Below, one piece after another: positions 1-12,101 of a stretch of DNA of 30,139 bases (the first letter of the stretch is position 1; each line of letters opens with the position of its first letter). Where the stretch lies: contig BLXT01008064.1 of assembly GCA_019648995.1 (NCBI GenBank), forward strand, positions 1,164,216-1,194,354, read 5' to 3'. The notes beneath the pieces are model-generated. The model worked only from the letters and a program-made list of their open reading frames with translations, was not told the origin of the DNA and searched no databases. Position numbers and translations under genes: made by a program. This stretch comes from Plakobranchus ocellatus (taxonomy: Eukaryota; Mollusca; Gastropoda; Plakobranchidae).

Positions 1-299
1 GGGGGGGGGGGTGGTCTTGAGCTTTCTGAATGAGGACAGGACAGATGATATGTCAATAGTTTAACTCATCTCATCATTGCGTTGTTTCATTCAATTGTTC
101 TCAAAGATATCTACTGTAGCCAACAATTTTCATGACACAGATTGTTTAGATGGACATGCATGGATGTATCCTATTTAAGTTTGTTAAAATCCTTGTCTCA
201 AATAACTCAAAGGACAATCATGGTTTTTTACCTGTGTAAATAAAAACATGCTCAGTGCAATTGAGTTTTTAAACCTTTTGTTTCTCCTCTCTTTCTTAG
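1..299 (+). other. Intron end of the RhoGEF gene, starting with 11 G
   Basis: Non-coding AT-rich sequence leading to a pyrimidine-rich acceptor at 298-299. The first 11 bases are a G run. Confidence 0.6.
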
Positions 300-660
300 G
301 AAACTTAGCCCACAGAGTTTAACTCTAGAGCTTCAACGTGATCACATAATTGCTGCAGCAACAACTACAGAGGTCACTGCAACAGGTACGACTACCGTAC
401 CTGCCCTGAGCGGCAAGCGTGGTGTCGGCACGTCCACTGATCATCTGTATGAAAGCATCAGAGAGGGGGCAGATAACTCACGTAGGTCTGAGTATTACAG
501 AGAGGGCCCAGCTGTGAGGAACCATCCAAAGGATGTTGAGTTCATGACAGATGATGATGATGATGACAATGGTGCAGGCTTTGCTTACCCTCGTCATGGT
601 ATCCCAACAAACCCCAGTGTTACCAGCACTCCTAGACCTGTTGGTTCATATGGACATATG
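300..660 (+). CDS. RhoGEF exon A (acidic N-terminal segment)
   Basis: 120 codons open in the frame starting at 301, after a pyrimidine-rich acceptor ending ag at 298-299; the single base at 300 completes a codon from an upstream exon. The exon encodes Thr/Ala-rich sequence, a Tyr-containing 'DHLYESIREG' segment, then a run of six Asp from a GAT repeat. The donor (gtttgt) is weaker than the others, but its phase 0 matches the next exon. No recognisable domain. Confidence 0.75.
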
Positions 661-3600
661 GTTTGTGGATTTATATATTTGCCTTATGTTACAAATCACT
701 TTACAAGTGTTTAAGATTTTTATTAAGGTTTTACATTATCTATCTGAGTGTTAGTCTCTTACTATAAACTAATAGAATGGAAATCATATTGTGTTACATT
801 TCTGTTGAACTGTAGTATATGCTTTTATTTATAGGTTTTAAAAAATTAAAATGAGAAAGTTAAACTTTGAAGTATTTTATATTGAGGGAACATAGGCAGA
901 GAAATGAAAGGAAAAGGACTCTTGGGATTCAGTGACAGTAGCTACTGATGTGGACAGAATTACAGAGATTTTTACAAACATCCAGTTATAGATGCTGCAT
1001 CCTATGATGTTATTTGCAACCATGACGTTCTTCAAAAGGTTTTTTTTTTTTTTATTTACAGAAGAATTTTTTAACAAGTTTGTATTTAATACAATCATTT
1101 CATTTGTAATTGAATTTTTACATACTACCCTATAGCACCAAGTCGCAATAGAAACACCAGGCATTGTCCGCAACCCGACCTTCAAGCAAGAGAACATTCA
1201 CAGGCTGATGTCCCTGGAACTGAACTACATAGACTTCATGCACTATGGGATTGAGCGCTACAGCCGACCTCTGAGGCACTGCATAGTGACCGCACACCAG
1301 CACAGGACCATTTTCCAGAATGTGGAGAAAGTAAGTCTGGTCTGTTAATAATATCAGATGTATCAATTGCCATACCCTAATCGTACCGGTATGTCATTCA
1401 CACTCATTACAATAATATATATATATATATACCATTTACCCTAATTGTTTCAGATACACTAGTTACACTAACTGCATGGTACATCAGTTATATTAACTAC
1501 ACCACTTAAATCAGTTACACAAATTATACAAGATATATGAGAGCCCCTACTTCCATCACTATGTGTACAAGATTATATTAGAGCAAATGATAATATATTG
1601 TAAATGATTTGCAGGTGGTGACCATCTCAGAGTTCCATATCAAACAGATGCAGGACAACACATCGTCTGTAAACTCTGACACAGATGACTCTCAGTCTAG
1701 TGAAGCCAGTCTGTTCCCAAACTCTGTCGCTCTCATCTATTATTCTAAGGTGAGAATCAGCCTCAGTGTGCACTGCTGTCTCCTGACACTTTATTTACTC
1801 TCAAAATATTTTACTGATATTGCACTTCAATTAAGAATCATCTTTAGGCATTTCAATTTTTTTAGTCTAACAGGATGTATTTCGATGTCTAGCTATCAAA
1901 GCAATGAGTGAAGAAAGCTACGTTAAAGGTGCAAATAGGGATAGCTAGGAAGGTTTGCCTAAAATGAAAGACTTCTAAGGCATAGGACAACACAATATTA
2001 TATGAAATAAAAAATGGGACAGAAAAGTTTTGTTAGCAGCACATATGTGTGTTTTTGTCCTTATGTTTTCAGATTTTTTTTCACTGTAAATAAATTCTTT
2101 GTATGGTTTTTCTTTTTGAAAGTATATTGATCACAATACCTTCTAATCTGTGATGGATTCATAGTCATTTTAGACATTACATATAATTTTTGGATGATCT
2201 AAACAATATCGGATGGTTTTTGTACATAGGCTGGAACTATTTTTTTTTCTAAACCTAGAAAGGCCTACATGTAAATCCTATTAAAATGTTACAGGACTTA
2301 GATTAGATCTAGGGTTCCTATCCATGCTTTGGGCCATCATGGCTTTTTGTTGTTTTTACTCTACTAAGTATTTATTTTTGCATCTTTGAATTGAATTCTG
2401 TCATAGAAATAAATGTTTTTTATTGTTTCTCAGCAAGTTATTTAAAGAAGATGTAAGATTTAATGCTTTTGCACACATATGTGAACCATATCAACTACTC
2501 ACACTTTTTTTTTTCTCTTCTTTTGTTCTCTGTGCAAAGATCCACATGTTTTGTCAAGCGTATGAGGATTATGCCTATGGCCTGATGCGCTCTAATACGA
2601 TGCTGAGGGAGTTGAGAAAGAACAAGGAGTTCATTCACTTTTTGAAAGAGCCAGGCACCGAGGAGGGTCAGACTTTTGGGCATCCCTCTATCAGTGCTTT
2701 CATCAACAGGCCTGTTCAGGTAGGAATATGGAGATGATTTCATTGTTTAGTGAAACTGACAAACTGAGAAATATTTTTGATAATTTTCAGCATAAGACAT
2801 AGATGACAAAAAAAAAAAAATAGTAATGTACAAAACTTAAACAAGAAAAAATTCTTGTATTGTAGGATGCTCTTTTATTGGTTGAACGCTGCTGGCCTAA
2901 TATTTACAAAGAAGAAATATTTTTATCACTCTTGTTCTTAAAACTCCACAGAGGGAATCTTGATCACAAATTCTGAACTAAGTGGCTGTAAAATTTGTCA
3001 GTGTCAATATTTGCTGTTTGATACAGTTTTGTTTTGTGCCAGTAGAAAAGCCACACTACAGGCAGAATTGCTTCCCAAGGGTTGAATTATTATATTGCAA
3101 TTGGTATCAAACAATTTTTACTATAAGTGAAGCCTCATTGTTTGGGTTTTATATAAGCTGGTAGGAAAGCAGATGTTTTGGGGGAGAGGTTAGATCTTGT
3201 GTTTAAATTAAAAGCCTTTTTTTTCTACAACTTTTTCAGCATATCCAAGAGTTGCACAATGTGCTGTCGGACATATTTTCCTCCACACCACTGACCAGTC
3301 CAGACTTCCACACCCTGCAGCAAGTGGTGGTCAAGCTGTCCCACAGTGTGGCTAACATCGCTGGGCTCAGTTCTGCCGGGCGAGTCCAGAGTATGGATTC
3401 ACTGACATCCTCAGCAGGTGGCTCATCTACTTATTCTCAACACTCCCACTCAAAGGGAGCGGCTAGTGGACGTTCCCAACACTCACAGGTCTATATGAGT
3501 GGAGCAACTGTCGGCCGCTCTGCTATTGGCAGTCATTCTACCAGCAGTGGTCAGTAATCACTCTCATATTTTTAAGCCTAGCTTTCTGTAAAATTTTCAA

Positions 3601-5580
3601 GTTATTTTAAGGTATCTTGTCTTGGTTATTATTTGGACTCTTTAACCTTTTACTTTTTATTGCATCATTGATTTCCTGCTATTCAAAGCGTCTACAAAGA
3701 AATATTTTTTGTTGCTTTTTTTTTTCAAGCATTTATCGATGTAAATTTATTATTATAGATTATACATACATTTTGGAGGCCATAATTGTTGGTTTTAATT
3801 TTTGCTTGTGAATGGGCCCAATACTATGTAGATTTAAAATTCCTGTCTTTGCATTATCAGGTAAAGGCAGCATGGCCTCTTTAGCCTCTAGCTGCTCATC
3901 ATCTGAGAGAGATCCACTCCTTACACAACAGCAACAGCAACAGCCTGTGTTTCAGGTCCCATCGGCCATGGCCAACAAGGATGTCCTGAGAATACAAGAT
4001 TGTCTGGCCTTTGCTCCAAATGTTAAGGTAAAGAGTGAATATTAGACATTAAGTGCATGTTTGATATGGTGAATAGATATTGTCTTTGACAGGTGCAGTA
4101 GTTATGTGCGATTAGACAGCTGCAAAAGTGCAAGCTTTTTGTTTCTAGCTGGGTTGGGCACTCATAGTTGCACAAACATTTCAGGCAAATCATTTTTTGG
4201 ATCTGCATGAAAACAAACGTTCATGTTTTTGGATTAATTTTATAAATTTATAATTATTATTGTAATTGTGAGAAACTATTTTATTATAAAAAAATTACTG
4301 TTCTTTTTTCTCAGAGTTTTCAGCTGTGCCAAGAGGATCGCCATCTCATCTTTCAAGGTGACATCTATCATCGTAACCTACAGCAGCAACAGGAGGGCAA
4401 CAGCATCGGTTCCAATAGCAGCAGCAGCAGCAGCAGGGGTGCAGGTTCCTGGGGCAAGTCTCAACTCCTCCTCTTCTCAGATCTTCTCTTGCTGGTGGAA
4501 GAGATGCCAAACGAGAATGGAGGAACAGAAAATTCTTTGAGGCAACTTTATGTCACACAAGATCCCATAGCAGTGCAAGACATCATGGGCATAGAAGTTC
4601 ATCGCAAATATGGTAGGCACTTTGGGTTTGTCCTGTGTTAAAATGCTCTTAGGATATGAGGATCAGAGGAAAAACTTAAAGCCCTTTAGTATAGCTTTCA
4701 GTTTTGTAGTAATTCATAGTGTATAAAAACTCTCAATTTTTCTTTATTACAAGGAATAAATTTTGAATGGTCATGTAACAGAATAAACAAAAAAACATGT
4801 TTATTCATTTTTAGTTCTAAGACAAAGGCAAATACAGAGAAGAGCAATAACTTATGTTAAAATCTCACTCCAAATATTCTTTTTTAATTTTTTACAGAGA
4901 AAATTTCCTGGGTTTTTTTTTTTTTATTTATAGTTTACAGATGCAATGTGCAGAATACTTGAGATGATCATGGTATAATGGTTAATAAATATTAAAGAAG
5001 CAGCAGTAGCAATAGCATCAGCATTAATAGCAAAAGATAGCAAGATTTAATTTTTTTTTTCTCTCTGTTTTGTTGGGACGGGGGAGGGAAAGTTCTAGAA
5101 TATAGCTGTATGGGAGCCTGGTTTTTTTCTAATATTGAGCTATCACATCTTTGTAATTTACTCATCAAGTCAAGAATTGCCCAATCATCTTTTTTCCTTC
5201 CCTTTTTCTTCTGTTCTTCCCCTCATCTCTCTCCTCCACACTACCTTGGAGTTTATTGTCTGGCTGTGGCATTTCAAGCCTGATTTTTCCATTCCATTTG
5301 GTTTTTTTCCTTACAATGTGAAAGATAATTTCTCTACCTGTGTCCACCCATTCACTAATTCATTCTTCTCTTTCCTCTCTCAGCCTCAGAGTTTATCCTC
5401 CACGTGTGTCCGTCGGGAAGTCATATGATCCCAACAGTGTTTCGGGCTCCATCAGCGCAGGACAAGTTTGTGTGGACCAGTCTGTTGGAGCAGAGAGTCC
5501 TGGCTGTGAAGGGTTCCAGACTTCAGCACTACGGCTCCACCAGAGATATCTCCAGTGTTAAGACTAGTGTCATTCTATGA
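300..5580 (+). CDS. Dbl-family Rho guanine nucleotide exchange factor (DH-PH), 3' part, 8 exons
   Basis: Predicted Rho-family GTPase activator: the DH domain would catalyse GDP release and the PH domain would position it at membrane or cytoskeleton. Exons: 300-660, 1136-1330, 1615-1749, 2540-2719, 3240-3549, 3861-4027, 4315-4612, 5384-5580. All junctions are GT...AG and keep one frame, giving 613 residues and a TGA at 5578-5580. Residues 1-120 are low-complexity with an Asp run. The DH domain spans about 138-345, with CR1 around MSLELNYIDFMHYGIERY and 'HRTIFQNVEK'. A Ser/Gln linker follows (about 345-430). The PH domain spans about 440-583, shown by HLIFQGDIY, SQLLLFSDLLLLVE and the near-invariant C-terminal helix Trp at residue 579. 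The start lies left of the window. The subfamily is unassigned; the DH helix corresponding to CR3 is divergent. The DH-PH identification is from recalled family patterns and is fairly sure; the exact ortholog is not. Confidence 0.85.
1136..1330 (+). CDS. RhoGEF exon B (start of DH domain)
   Basis: 65 codons, phase 0 at both ends, acceptor ccctatag and strong donor gtaagt. Encodes the first DH helix with the ELNYIDFMHYGIERY pattern and the 'HRTIFQNVEK' segment, which corresponds to the typical Dbl 'IFxNIE' motif in CR1. Confidence 0.85.
1615..1749 (+). CDS. RhoGEF exon C (DH domain)
   Basis: 45 codons, phase 0 at both ends, acceptor tttgcag and donor gtgaga. Encodes VVTISEFHIKQMQ, then an Asp/Ser-rich loop, then 'NSVALIYYSK'. 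The Ser/Asp loop sits between two DH helices, where Dbl family members vary in length. Confidence 0.82.
2540..2719 (+). CDS. RhoGEF exon D (DH domain)
   Basis: 60 codons, phase 0 at both ends, acceptor gtgcaaag and donor gtagga. Encodes HMFCQAYEDYAYGL, matching the DH pattern in which a helix after 'F' reads 'xxYxxY', then a Lys/Arg-rich helix and 'AFINRPVQ', which is the start of the CR3 region. Confidence 0.85.
3240..3549 (+). CDS. RhoGEF exon E (end of DH domain and Ser-rich linker)
   Basis: 103 codons plus one base, acceptor ctttttcag, donor gtcagt. The first third completes the DH C-terminal helices (HIQELHNVL..., then LQQVVVKLSHSVANI). The remainder is a Ser/Gly/His-rich, probably disordered linker. 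Reading past the donor meets a stop after two codons, which supports splicing here. Confidence 0.82.
3861..4027 (+). CDS. RhoGEF exon F (linker with Gln run, start of PH domain)
   Basis: Two bases plus 55 codons, acceptor cattatcag. The split glycine codon agrees with the previous exon's phase. Encodes a Ser-rich stretch, six consecutive Gln (residues 416-421), and the PH lead-in 'LRIQDCLAFAPNVK'. Confidence 0.8.
4315..4612 (+). CDS. RhoGEF exon G (PH domain core)
   Basis: 99 codons plus one base, acceptor ttttttctcag, donor gtaggc. Encodes the first PH strand (HLIFQGDIY), a Gln-run and six-Ser insertion with CAG/AGC repeats (residues 472-489), then the strands SQLLLFSDLLLLVE and a further strand ending 'IMGIEVHRKY'. 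Confidence 0.85.
5384..5580 (+). CDS. RhoGEF terminal coding exon (end of PH domain)
   Basis: Follows a long pyrimidine-rich acceptor ending cctctctcag. The split alanine codon fits the previous exon, and the frame runs 64 codons to TGA. Encodes the last PH strands, then 'SAQDKFVWTSLLEQRVLAV', the amphipathic PH C-terminal helix with its conserved Trp. It ends in a short tail finishing SVIL, a possible but unproven type of PDZ-binding C-terminus (x-V-I-L). Confidence 0.85.
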
Positions 5581-5660
5581 TTGCTTGTTTCAAAGGCCTT
5601 TTTTTAAAAGGCAAAATAGTAACACTGACAAATTTTAACTTGTTCAATATTCATAATCAT

Positions 5661-5775
5661 GGCATTGTGGTGATGCAGAGCATTGCTGGCACAACGGCTT
5701 GCAAATCTGCAGGAATCTTTCTGCCTCCGGTTCAAGGTAGAGCCTGCCACCAATGCCCTTGCTTGATGAAGGTGT
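5661..5775 (+). repeat. Possible tRNA-derived SINE relic in the 3' UTR
   Basis: TGGCACAACGG (5687-5697) fits the Pol III box A pattern TRGYNNANNGG. About 30 bases later GGTTCAAGG (5729-5737) resembles box B, but its final CC is lost. Spacing is tRNA-like. The stretch is clearly less AT-rich than its surroundings. No target-site duplication was identified. Confidence 0.35.
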
Positions 5776-7491
5776 AAAAGCTTGAGATCACAGTGTATTG
5801 GACTACATGAACAAAGAAAAAAAAACCATTTGGTGATGCACCAACTCCTGCTGTGAAAAGAGATAAATTGATAAAATGTTAGCTTTTCATCACATTTCTT
5901 TGCTTGATCAAACAGGACAATCTGAAATTTGCAAAACCCCATCAAGTAGCTCTTAGAGAAAATACTCAGGAGCCAACTTCATGTTAATACCTGAATTACA
6001 GATATCTGCACATTGACCTTTGGCTTGTTTGTTTACTTGCTATTGAAGGGATAAAGTAATTTATGTGTGGGCAAAGTGTGAAGGGATGTGAAATTGCTTA
6101 GTTTTTAGTGCAAGCCTCTCAGAGTCACAATCTTCTCATTGAGCTGCCAATTTAAAACCAGCTCCTTATAATATAGAAAATGTAATGAAGGCATAGCACT
6201 GACTTTTGCTATGCAATTTTTGTGTGTGTCTAAGATAAAAAAAAAAAATGACAAACTGGGAATGAAAACACTGTGTCTCAATATGGAGGTGACAGGCTAT
6301 CTATAGTACAGTTTAGAGGAATGCCTTTCATCAGATTTTACTGAAATTACAAGGATCAGAAAGGTATGAATGGCTTTATAAAATAGTCGGAGACCATTTT
6401 AGCAGGTTTACATTGCACAAATTGTTATCTGCCATTTTTAATCGATTATGTAAATGGATTTGAAAAGTTACTGTTAATGTATGTGTGGAAATGTAAGGAA
6501 TACACCTTCTTGTTGGCTCCATATATAGTTAGCATTGAGGAATTTGTTTGTATTTTCATGTTGCTGAGGATAGCAAAAGAACAGGAGAAAAGCTGTGATA
6601 TGCGAAATCATGTAGATACTTTACAATAATGCAACTCAACTGCTCTTATATCACAATAATGTATCAGTATCCTTCAATCTGTTCTCACTCTCTTCTATCC
6701 TCTTATGTTCTTGCCATTTGTGACCGACCATACAAAATGAGTCCTTTGTAAATAGTTTTCAAATATGACATTTTGATACTTTTTGAAAGGCCTTTCAGCT
6801 CTTTTTCAAATGATGAAAGATTTTTAGCTTTGGCACATTTCTAAGAAAAATTATACCTGTTCAAAGCTATTAAATAAGGGGCTACAACATTCTAAAATTC
6901 TGAAAAAATTGCATTTAAAGATTTGCAATGTTTGCCTTTATGGTTAGATTTGTAACCACAATTTCAGTGCTATATTCAATTCTAAATGGTTAGAAATGGT
7001 ATACGCAAAAAAACAAAAAAAAAAGATGAGATATTTTGTCCTGCTCGCAATTGCAACTCATTTTGTGTGGGTTGGTCACTTTTTATCTCATTCTTTGGTT
7101 CTGTTTCCATTTTGTATTTGTTCTTTGTGTGAATTTTGGGGGGTTTGTTTAGAGAAATGCATTGTGCCCTCTCTGCCTTAAATCTCTTCATGGTGCTTTT
7201 CTTTGTTTTATCTGGAATGTCGTATCTCATTTTCCATTTTTTCCTCTTATACTTTTCTACTAAGTTTTGATCACTGTGTATTTTTTGCTTGTTTATATAT
7301 TTGTGTTTTTGTTTTGCCTTTGGTTAAAAAACAGAAAAATACAAGGAACTGTATTAACTTGCTTTCTGAATGCCACTTTCTATGTACCTTGCTAAGGTCT
7401 AGCAATGGATTTAAATCACTGCATGATTGTTGCTATTCAAAGCTGATTTATTTGAACATACTGATAATTATGCTTCCTCAATACTCAAATC

Positions 7492-7497
7492 AATAAA
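7492..7497 (+). terminator. Candidate poly(A) signal of the RhoGEF gene
   Basis: AATAAA with a G/T-rich element 11-25 bases downstream. It is the first canonical hexamer in a good context after the stop codon that I noticed. Alternative hexamers lie at 9280-9285 and 10395-10400. Confidence 0.5.
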
Positions 7498-7515
7498 ACG
7501 TTTTTAGATGGTTGT

Positions 7516-10500
7516 GCTTTTCAAAAGTACGTAATGAAAATTTTGTACACATCAGTTGCTCCATGCAGTAGTCCTACAAAAGAATTGTTGGATTGCCAAA
7601 TTACTTAGAATTGTTTAGTTCTAGGTTTTCATTTGCGGTCAATCATTTATATCTTCATTTTGATTAATTTGTGGGATGGCTTCACATAATGAATTCATGA
7701 AACTAGAAAACAAGCAATCAGGCTTTTGGCTAATCTTGACGAGTCTGAGGTCACGAAGAGAGGAATTCATTTTGAGAAACTGGCATTGTGAACATTTAGT
7801 CTCAATGCCTTTTTTTCTTTTTTTTATGGCACTTATTCTGGGAGATGATCTTGTATATGTAATTTGCACATTATAATATTATTGTAGCAAAGGAGTCCAC
7901 CAAGCTCCACCATCTTTCAAGTGCGTTTTAAAAAAGGAATGGTTGAAAAATGAGCGGTGTTGAAATTTCTGATATGTGACTAGTTTGGACTGGTCTTTAG
8001 TTAAATTGATTATTTTTCTACTTCATGCAAGTGCAACCAATCTGTTTTGTCTATATTCAGAAATGTGTTCAGTGGATCTTTCACAATAAGTGATCACCGT
8101 TGGTTTTATTGTCTTATTTATAAATCATTTTGAATCTATGCAAAATTGCTGCAAAATTTCTTTTTTTGTTGTTTGTTGTATCTATATTATCCCACACTGA
8201 ATTAATTTGTGTGTTGTTTAGAAATTGTTTTTTTACATGTGCACACATTTTATTTATTCTCAGGCCAGTTTTCTAGTCATGCTTTCCGTCTGCAATGAGT
8301 CTATTATGACTCATCAAAATTTATAATCATAATTAAGTTTTTATTGTTGTTATTTCTATGTCAGTATGAATTGGTTAATTAAAACTAAGGAAATTTATCC
8401 TTTCTGAAATTTAATTCATAATTGTTTATGTCTACATACAATAATTAAAAATTTCAAAACTTCTTATTCGTAATTAGTGAACATAACTTCATTACAAAAT
8501 TAATATGAGAAGAAAATATCTATTTTTTTAATTTCTATCTAATACAATCAGTTTGTACATTATACAGAACATTTGAAAATGTATTAAGAATTCTTTTGTA
8601 AAGGAACATGTCCTGGTACTCAAAAATTTATACAGTGATTGATTGATTGTATAATTCTTCGTGCAATTTATATATTTGCAAAACTTCAGAGCAATTTATT
8701 CATTTCTTATAAACTTATATGTGAAAATATACATGCAAAATGGGTATTTAATATTCTGAAAAAAAAAAAACAAATTAAAGATCATCTTTTTCTAATTTTT
8801 TTTGGAAACTGAGAATTAATGGATTTTTATTTCTTTGATCCAAGGGCATTTGTGACAAAATGGCTATCAAACTCACACTGAACTCTACAGGGACTCCTCC
8901 GTTTTGAACACCTCGTTGGACGGCAAAAAAAGTTTGCGATCATCCTTCAAAAACTAACTTACTAAGGCCTACCGGCATAAACTTGATGAGTAGGCTTATT
9001 AGATGAAGGGCTTGAATCATTCGAGATTTTTTTCAATCGTGATTTAGCACCTTACATATCTTAGCTGTTTTGCAGCCATTGGTCAGAGCAATGTTTATCT
9101 CTTGATGGTTGTATTCTGAAAGCATTTTTGTGTGCATTTGTTTATGTATACATGCGTCTCTCGAATATTTTGATTACAGCCCTTTCTGTCTCTGCTGTGA
9201 ACACTGTTGCTTTCGACTGTAGCATTTCATCATGGTATTGAATTAAGGACTAGTATAAATTATTCAACTTTTGCTTGTAAATAAATCACTATGATATCAC
9301 AGCGCATTTTCTCATGTTTTCATTTCTCCATTGTCGTGTGAAAATGTCCTTTAACTACTGCTCTATTGAAATGGCAACCACTGCTGGGGTGGAATCCACT
9401 GAAATAATGAGCACCCTGGCATTCTATTGTTAAGTTGTTTTTTTTTTTTTGTTTTTTGTAAACATTTTTTAGAACATTTCTATATATTTTATTAACAGTT
9501 CATGGCCAATTTTTAAAATGAAATTGGACTCGTTAATGGTAACTATCATCACACCCATGACTCATGTTGTGATTTTAGGCATAGAATTTTTTTTTTTAAT
9601 AAAAAAAAAAAAACCTAAATTAGCGTTGCAGGGACAAGTCAATCTAAACTTATCATAACAGTTGAATTGATTATGTATACATGGATCATTATCAATATCA
9701 GTTCCTTCAGTTATAAAAAGTTAGATTACTCAATGTAATTGTGATCCCCTCAAATCTATGATGGCTAGAATTACTAGGAGAGAAGAGAGGTTTCAGGACG
9801 AATCACACTAAGGCAAAATGCTGTATTTAAAAAACAAAGACCAGAGCTAAGACTGGAACTGTAAAGTCTTACTAGGCATCTGGGAAAAGATGAAAAGTAT
9901 TACACTTAAATTGAGTAAGCAGGCAAAGGGAGAGGCTCAAGATCACAAACTCTTGAGCAACTGGGAGCAATGACAAAAGTCTATAAAGTATAAACTTTTA
10001 CAGGAAGGGAGTGTACGCCTCGTTAGCAGTGATGACAGGCCAAGCGCATGGCAATAAATAAATGGAAGTTGAACTTGAAAGAGCATGGCGACGAAAACCA
10101 CCACAAAACTGAATGTTTAGTATTTTCTCTATGTTGCCTTTAGCAGCGCAAGGTGTGAATATTCCCACTTGATAAGCGCCCAAAAAGTGAAGCCCAGACT
10201 GTATTGCTCACCCTGATACCTGCTGATTTATGACCTTGCCAGGAAAGGAAGCAGGGGAGATAACTGGTCTAATGAAAAGGAGTAATTCTATTGTAATATT
10301 TAAACAATGAAGTAGATTCAAATATTTGTCTTATGTCTTTGGTTTTCAAATTTCCTCCTTTAGTTTGGTCTTACTTCATTGAAATCTGTTGGAAAATAAA
10401 GATTTTATTAATTCCTTTTCATCAAGTGTTGAAGTTTTTTTAATAAGTACATTAATTAATGCCTAATTGTCAGCCTGCGATTTTACTCTTTTTTATTATT

Positions 10501-12100
10501 TTGAAATCATTTAAGATAACAGTTTCAATACCGTAAACATAAGTCGAAAATGTAAAAAAGTGAAAGAGCTGGGCTGCTTTTAGACTTCTATAGATGAACT
10601 TCAAATGCTCAAATTAAATTAAAGTTTCTAATGAATATATTTCTTGGTCAATTTATAGATGAATGAATAGCATATTTCTTCAGAGTGGAGGGTATAATTT
10701 GTGAACATACCTATCGAAAGTACCATTCAAACGAATCCTAACATACAGTTATTATTGAAAATAATAATATAATTAAATTAACATCAATCAAGAGAAATTG
10801 CAAAAGGTGAGAGAACTAACACTACATTTATAATGCTAATCAATCTTGGTGATCAAAGAATAGGAAAGGCATATGGAAAAACAAATAGCATACATGTGTA
10901 TTTATATTATTATGATTATATGCCTTAATGAAAATATATTAAGTAAAGCTTTCTCTGACAAAAGCTTGGCATTTATCTTCTTATTTATTTATGTGCGTTT
11001 CCTTTGATTTTTGTTGTTGATCAGGCATCATAAAACACTTACAAAGAACCATATTGATAGATTACAGAACTCTGCAGACTCTTGCTAGATGGTGCTTAAA
11101 TCAAGAGTAAATGCATCACATGCTGAAGATAAATGTAATGCAGTGTGAAGACGTTGTGTAACTGGATGAAGGCACACAGATTTGATACGCGCTTTTATGG
11201 TGAACAAGAAGGGGATTTCATTCTACGGTGACCAAAATTGAACACATGGCAAGAGGTTTGTGACATGAGAGAATCACACTGACAGGGGGTGGTTTCTTCC
11301 AAGAAGATTATCTGAATCAAAACCACCTACTGGCCTTCTTGTGTTACATTTGAGGCTGGATCTTACAGCATTTTTATCCCAATTCTTTTTTTAGTCTTTC
11401 TTTTGTACATATTCTAAGACAATCACAAGCTGCATTTAAAAGTTTAAAAAATTTTTACTATCAGTTTAATTAAATTGCTTGTTTTCAAGCGCTTGTAAGT
11501 AAATGATAACAAGACATATGACATCATAAGTTGCATCAGAAAAAAACAAGTTTTTTCCTCTACTGTATGCGTCATAATTGAAAAAAAATGATTGCACTAT
11601 ATTGAGTTCCCATATTAACTGTTTCAAATTTGTAATAAAATGTGAAATTTCAAGACGACATAGCAATGTCATTCCAGGTACCCCAGGTAAAATTTTATGA
11701 CCAATGGCCACGGCGCTGACCGTAACTTGACCCCCCCCTAAGTGGAGAAACGGCCATGCTAATGAGATTTTGCTCTGTGAACTAAATGTTGCCTAGTTAG
11801 TTGCCTTGAGAGATCATAACAAAAATGACCAGGTGGGGCGCAAAAGATACAGAGGAAAGGGGGTGGGGGGTAGTGGAGACACTGTTGACAAATTGGTCTT
11901 TGATTTTCTTATCAGAATCTTATTGACCATTAAGTGAGCCACTTATCTTCGAGTCTGCTAGTGCAACAGTAGCTGCTATCCAAACCACACCATGTAAGCA
12001 CAAGTATAAACCCAGTTTTATAGCCTGGAGCCCCTTGTAACTGTCATCCTCTCCCACCTGGGCTCCGGAGCAAAATGGCTGAATTCATGGTGAGGTACAG
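7516..12100. other. Intergenic, no supported gene
   Basis: AT-rich DNA with T- and A-homopolymers. AATAAA occurs at 9280-9285 and 10395-10400, the latter followed by tgttgaag and a T run; either could serve as a distal poly(A) site of the left gene. A word GGGGAGATAACT at about 10253-10264 resembles one I associate with molluscan repeats. The stretch from about 11700 has G and C runs. No ORF here has exon-like composition with splice sites. Confidence 0.6.
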
Positions 12101-12101
12101 A

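Larger units (their letters stand above)
5581..7515 (+). other. Probable 3' UTR of the RhoGEF gene
   Basis: No exon-like reading frame with splice sites was seen. The stretch is AT-rich and ends shortly after an AATAAA at 7492-7497 that is followed by a G/T-rich sequence (gatggttgtgctttt), a good cleavage context. It includes a possible tRNA-like SINE relic (5661-5775). The end is inferred, since later AATAAA sites exist. Confidence 0.5.

Noticed and set aside
1410-1431. TA microsatellite in an intron
   Set aside because: Short and ordinary for this composition; not listed separately.
5165-5428. ORFs on both strands just before the terminal RhoGEF exon
   Set aside because: They read through the polypyrimidine tract of the intron; only 5384-5580 in another frame continues the PH domain.
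7003-7500. Overlapping ORFs with hydrophobic products near 7.0-7.5 kb
   Set aside because: T-rich sequence gives Phe/Leu/Cys-rich frames on both strands; no splice sites or family resemblance.
12020-12068. Imperfect hairpin CTGGAGCCC ... GGGCTCCGG as a terminator or small-RNA precursor
   Set aside because: One mismatch, a loop of nearly 30 bases and no supporting context.
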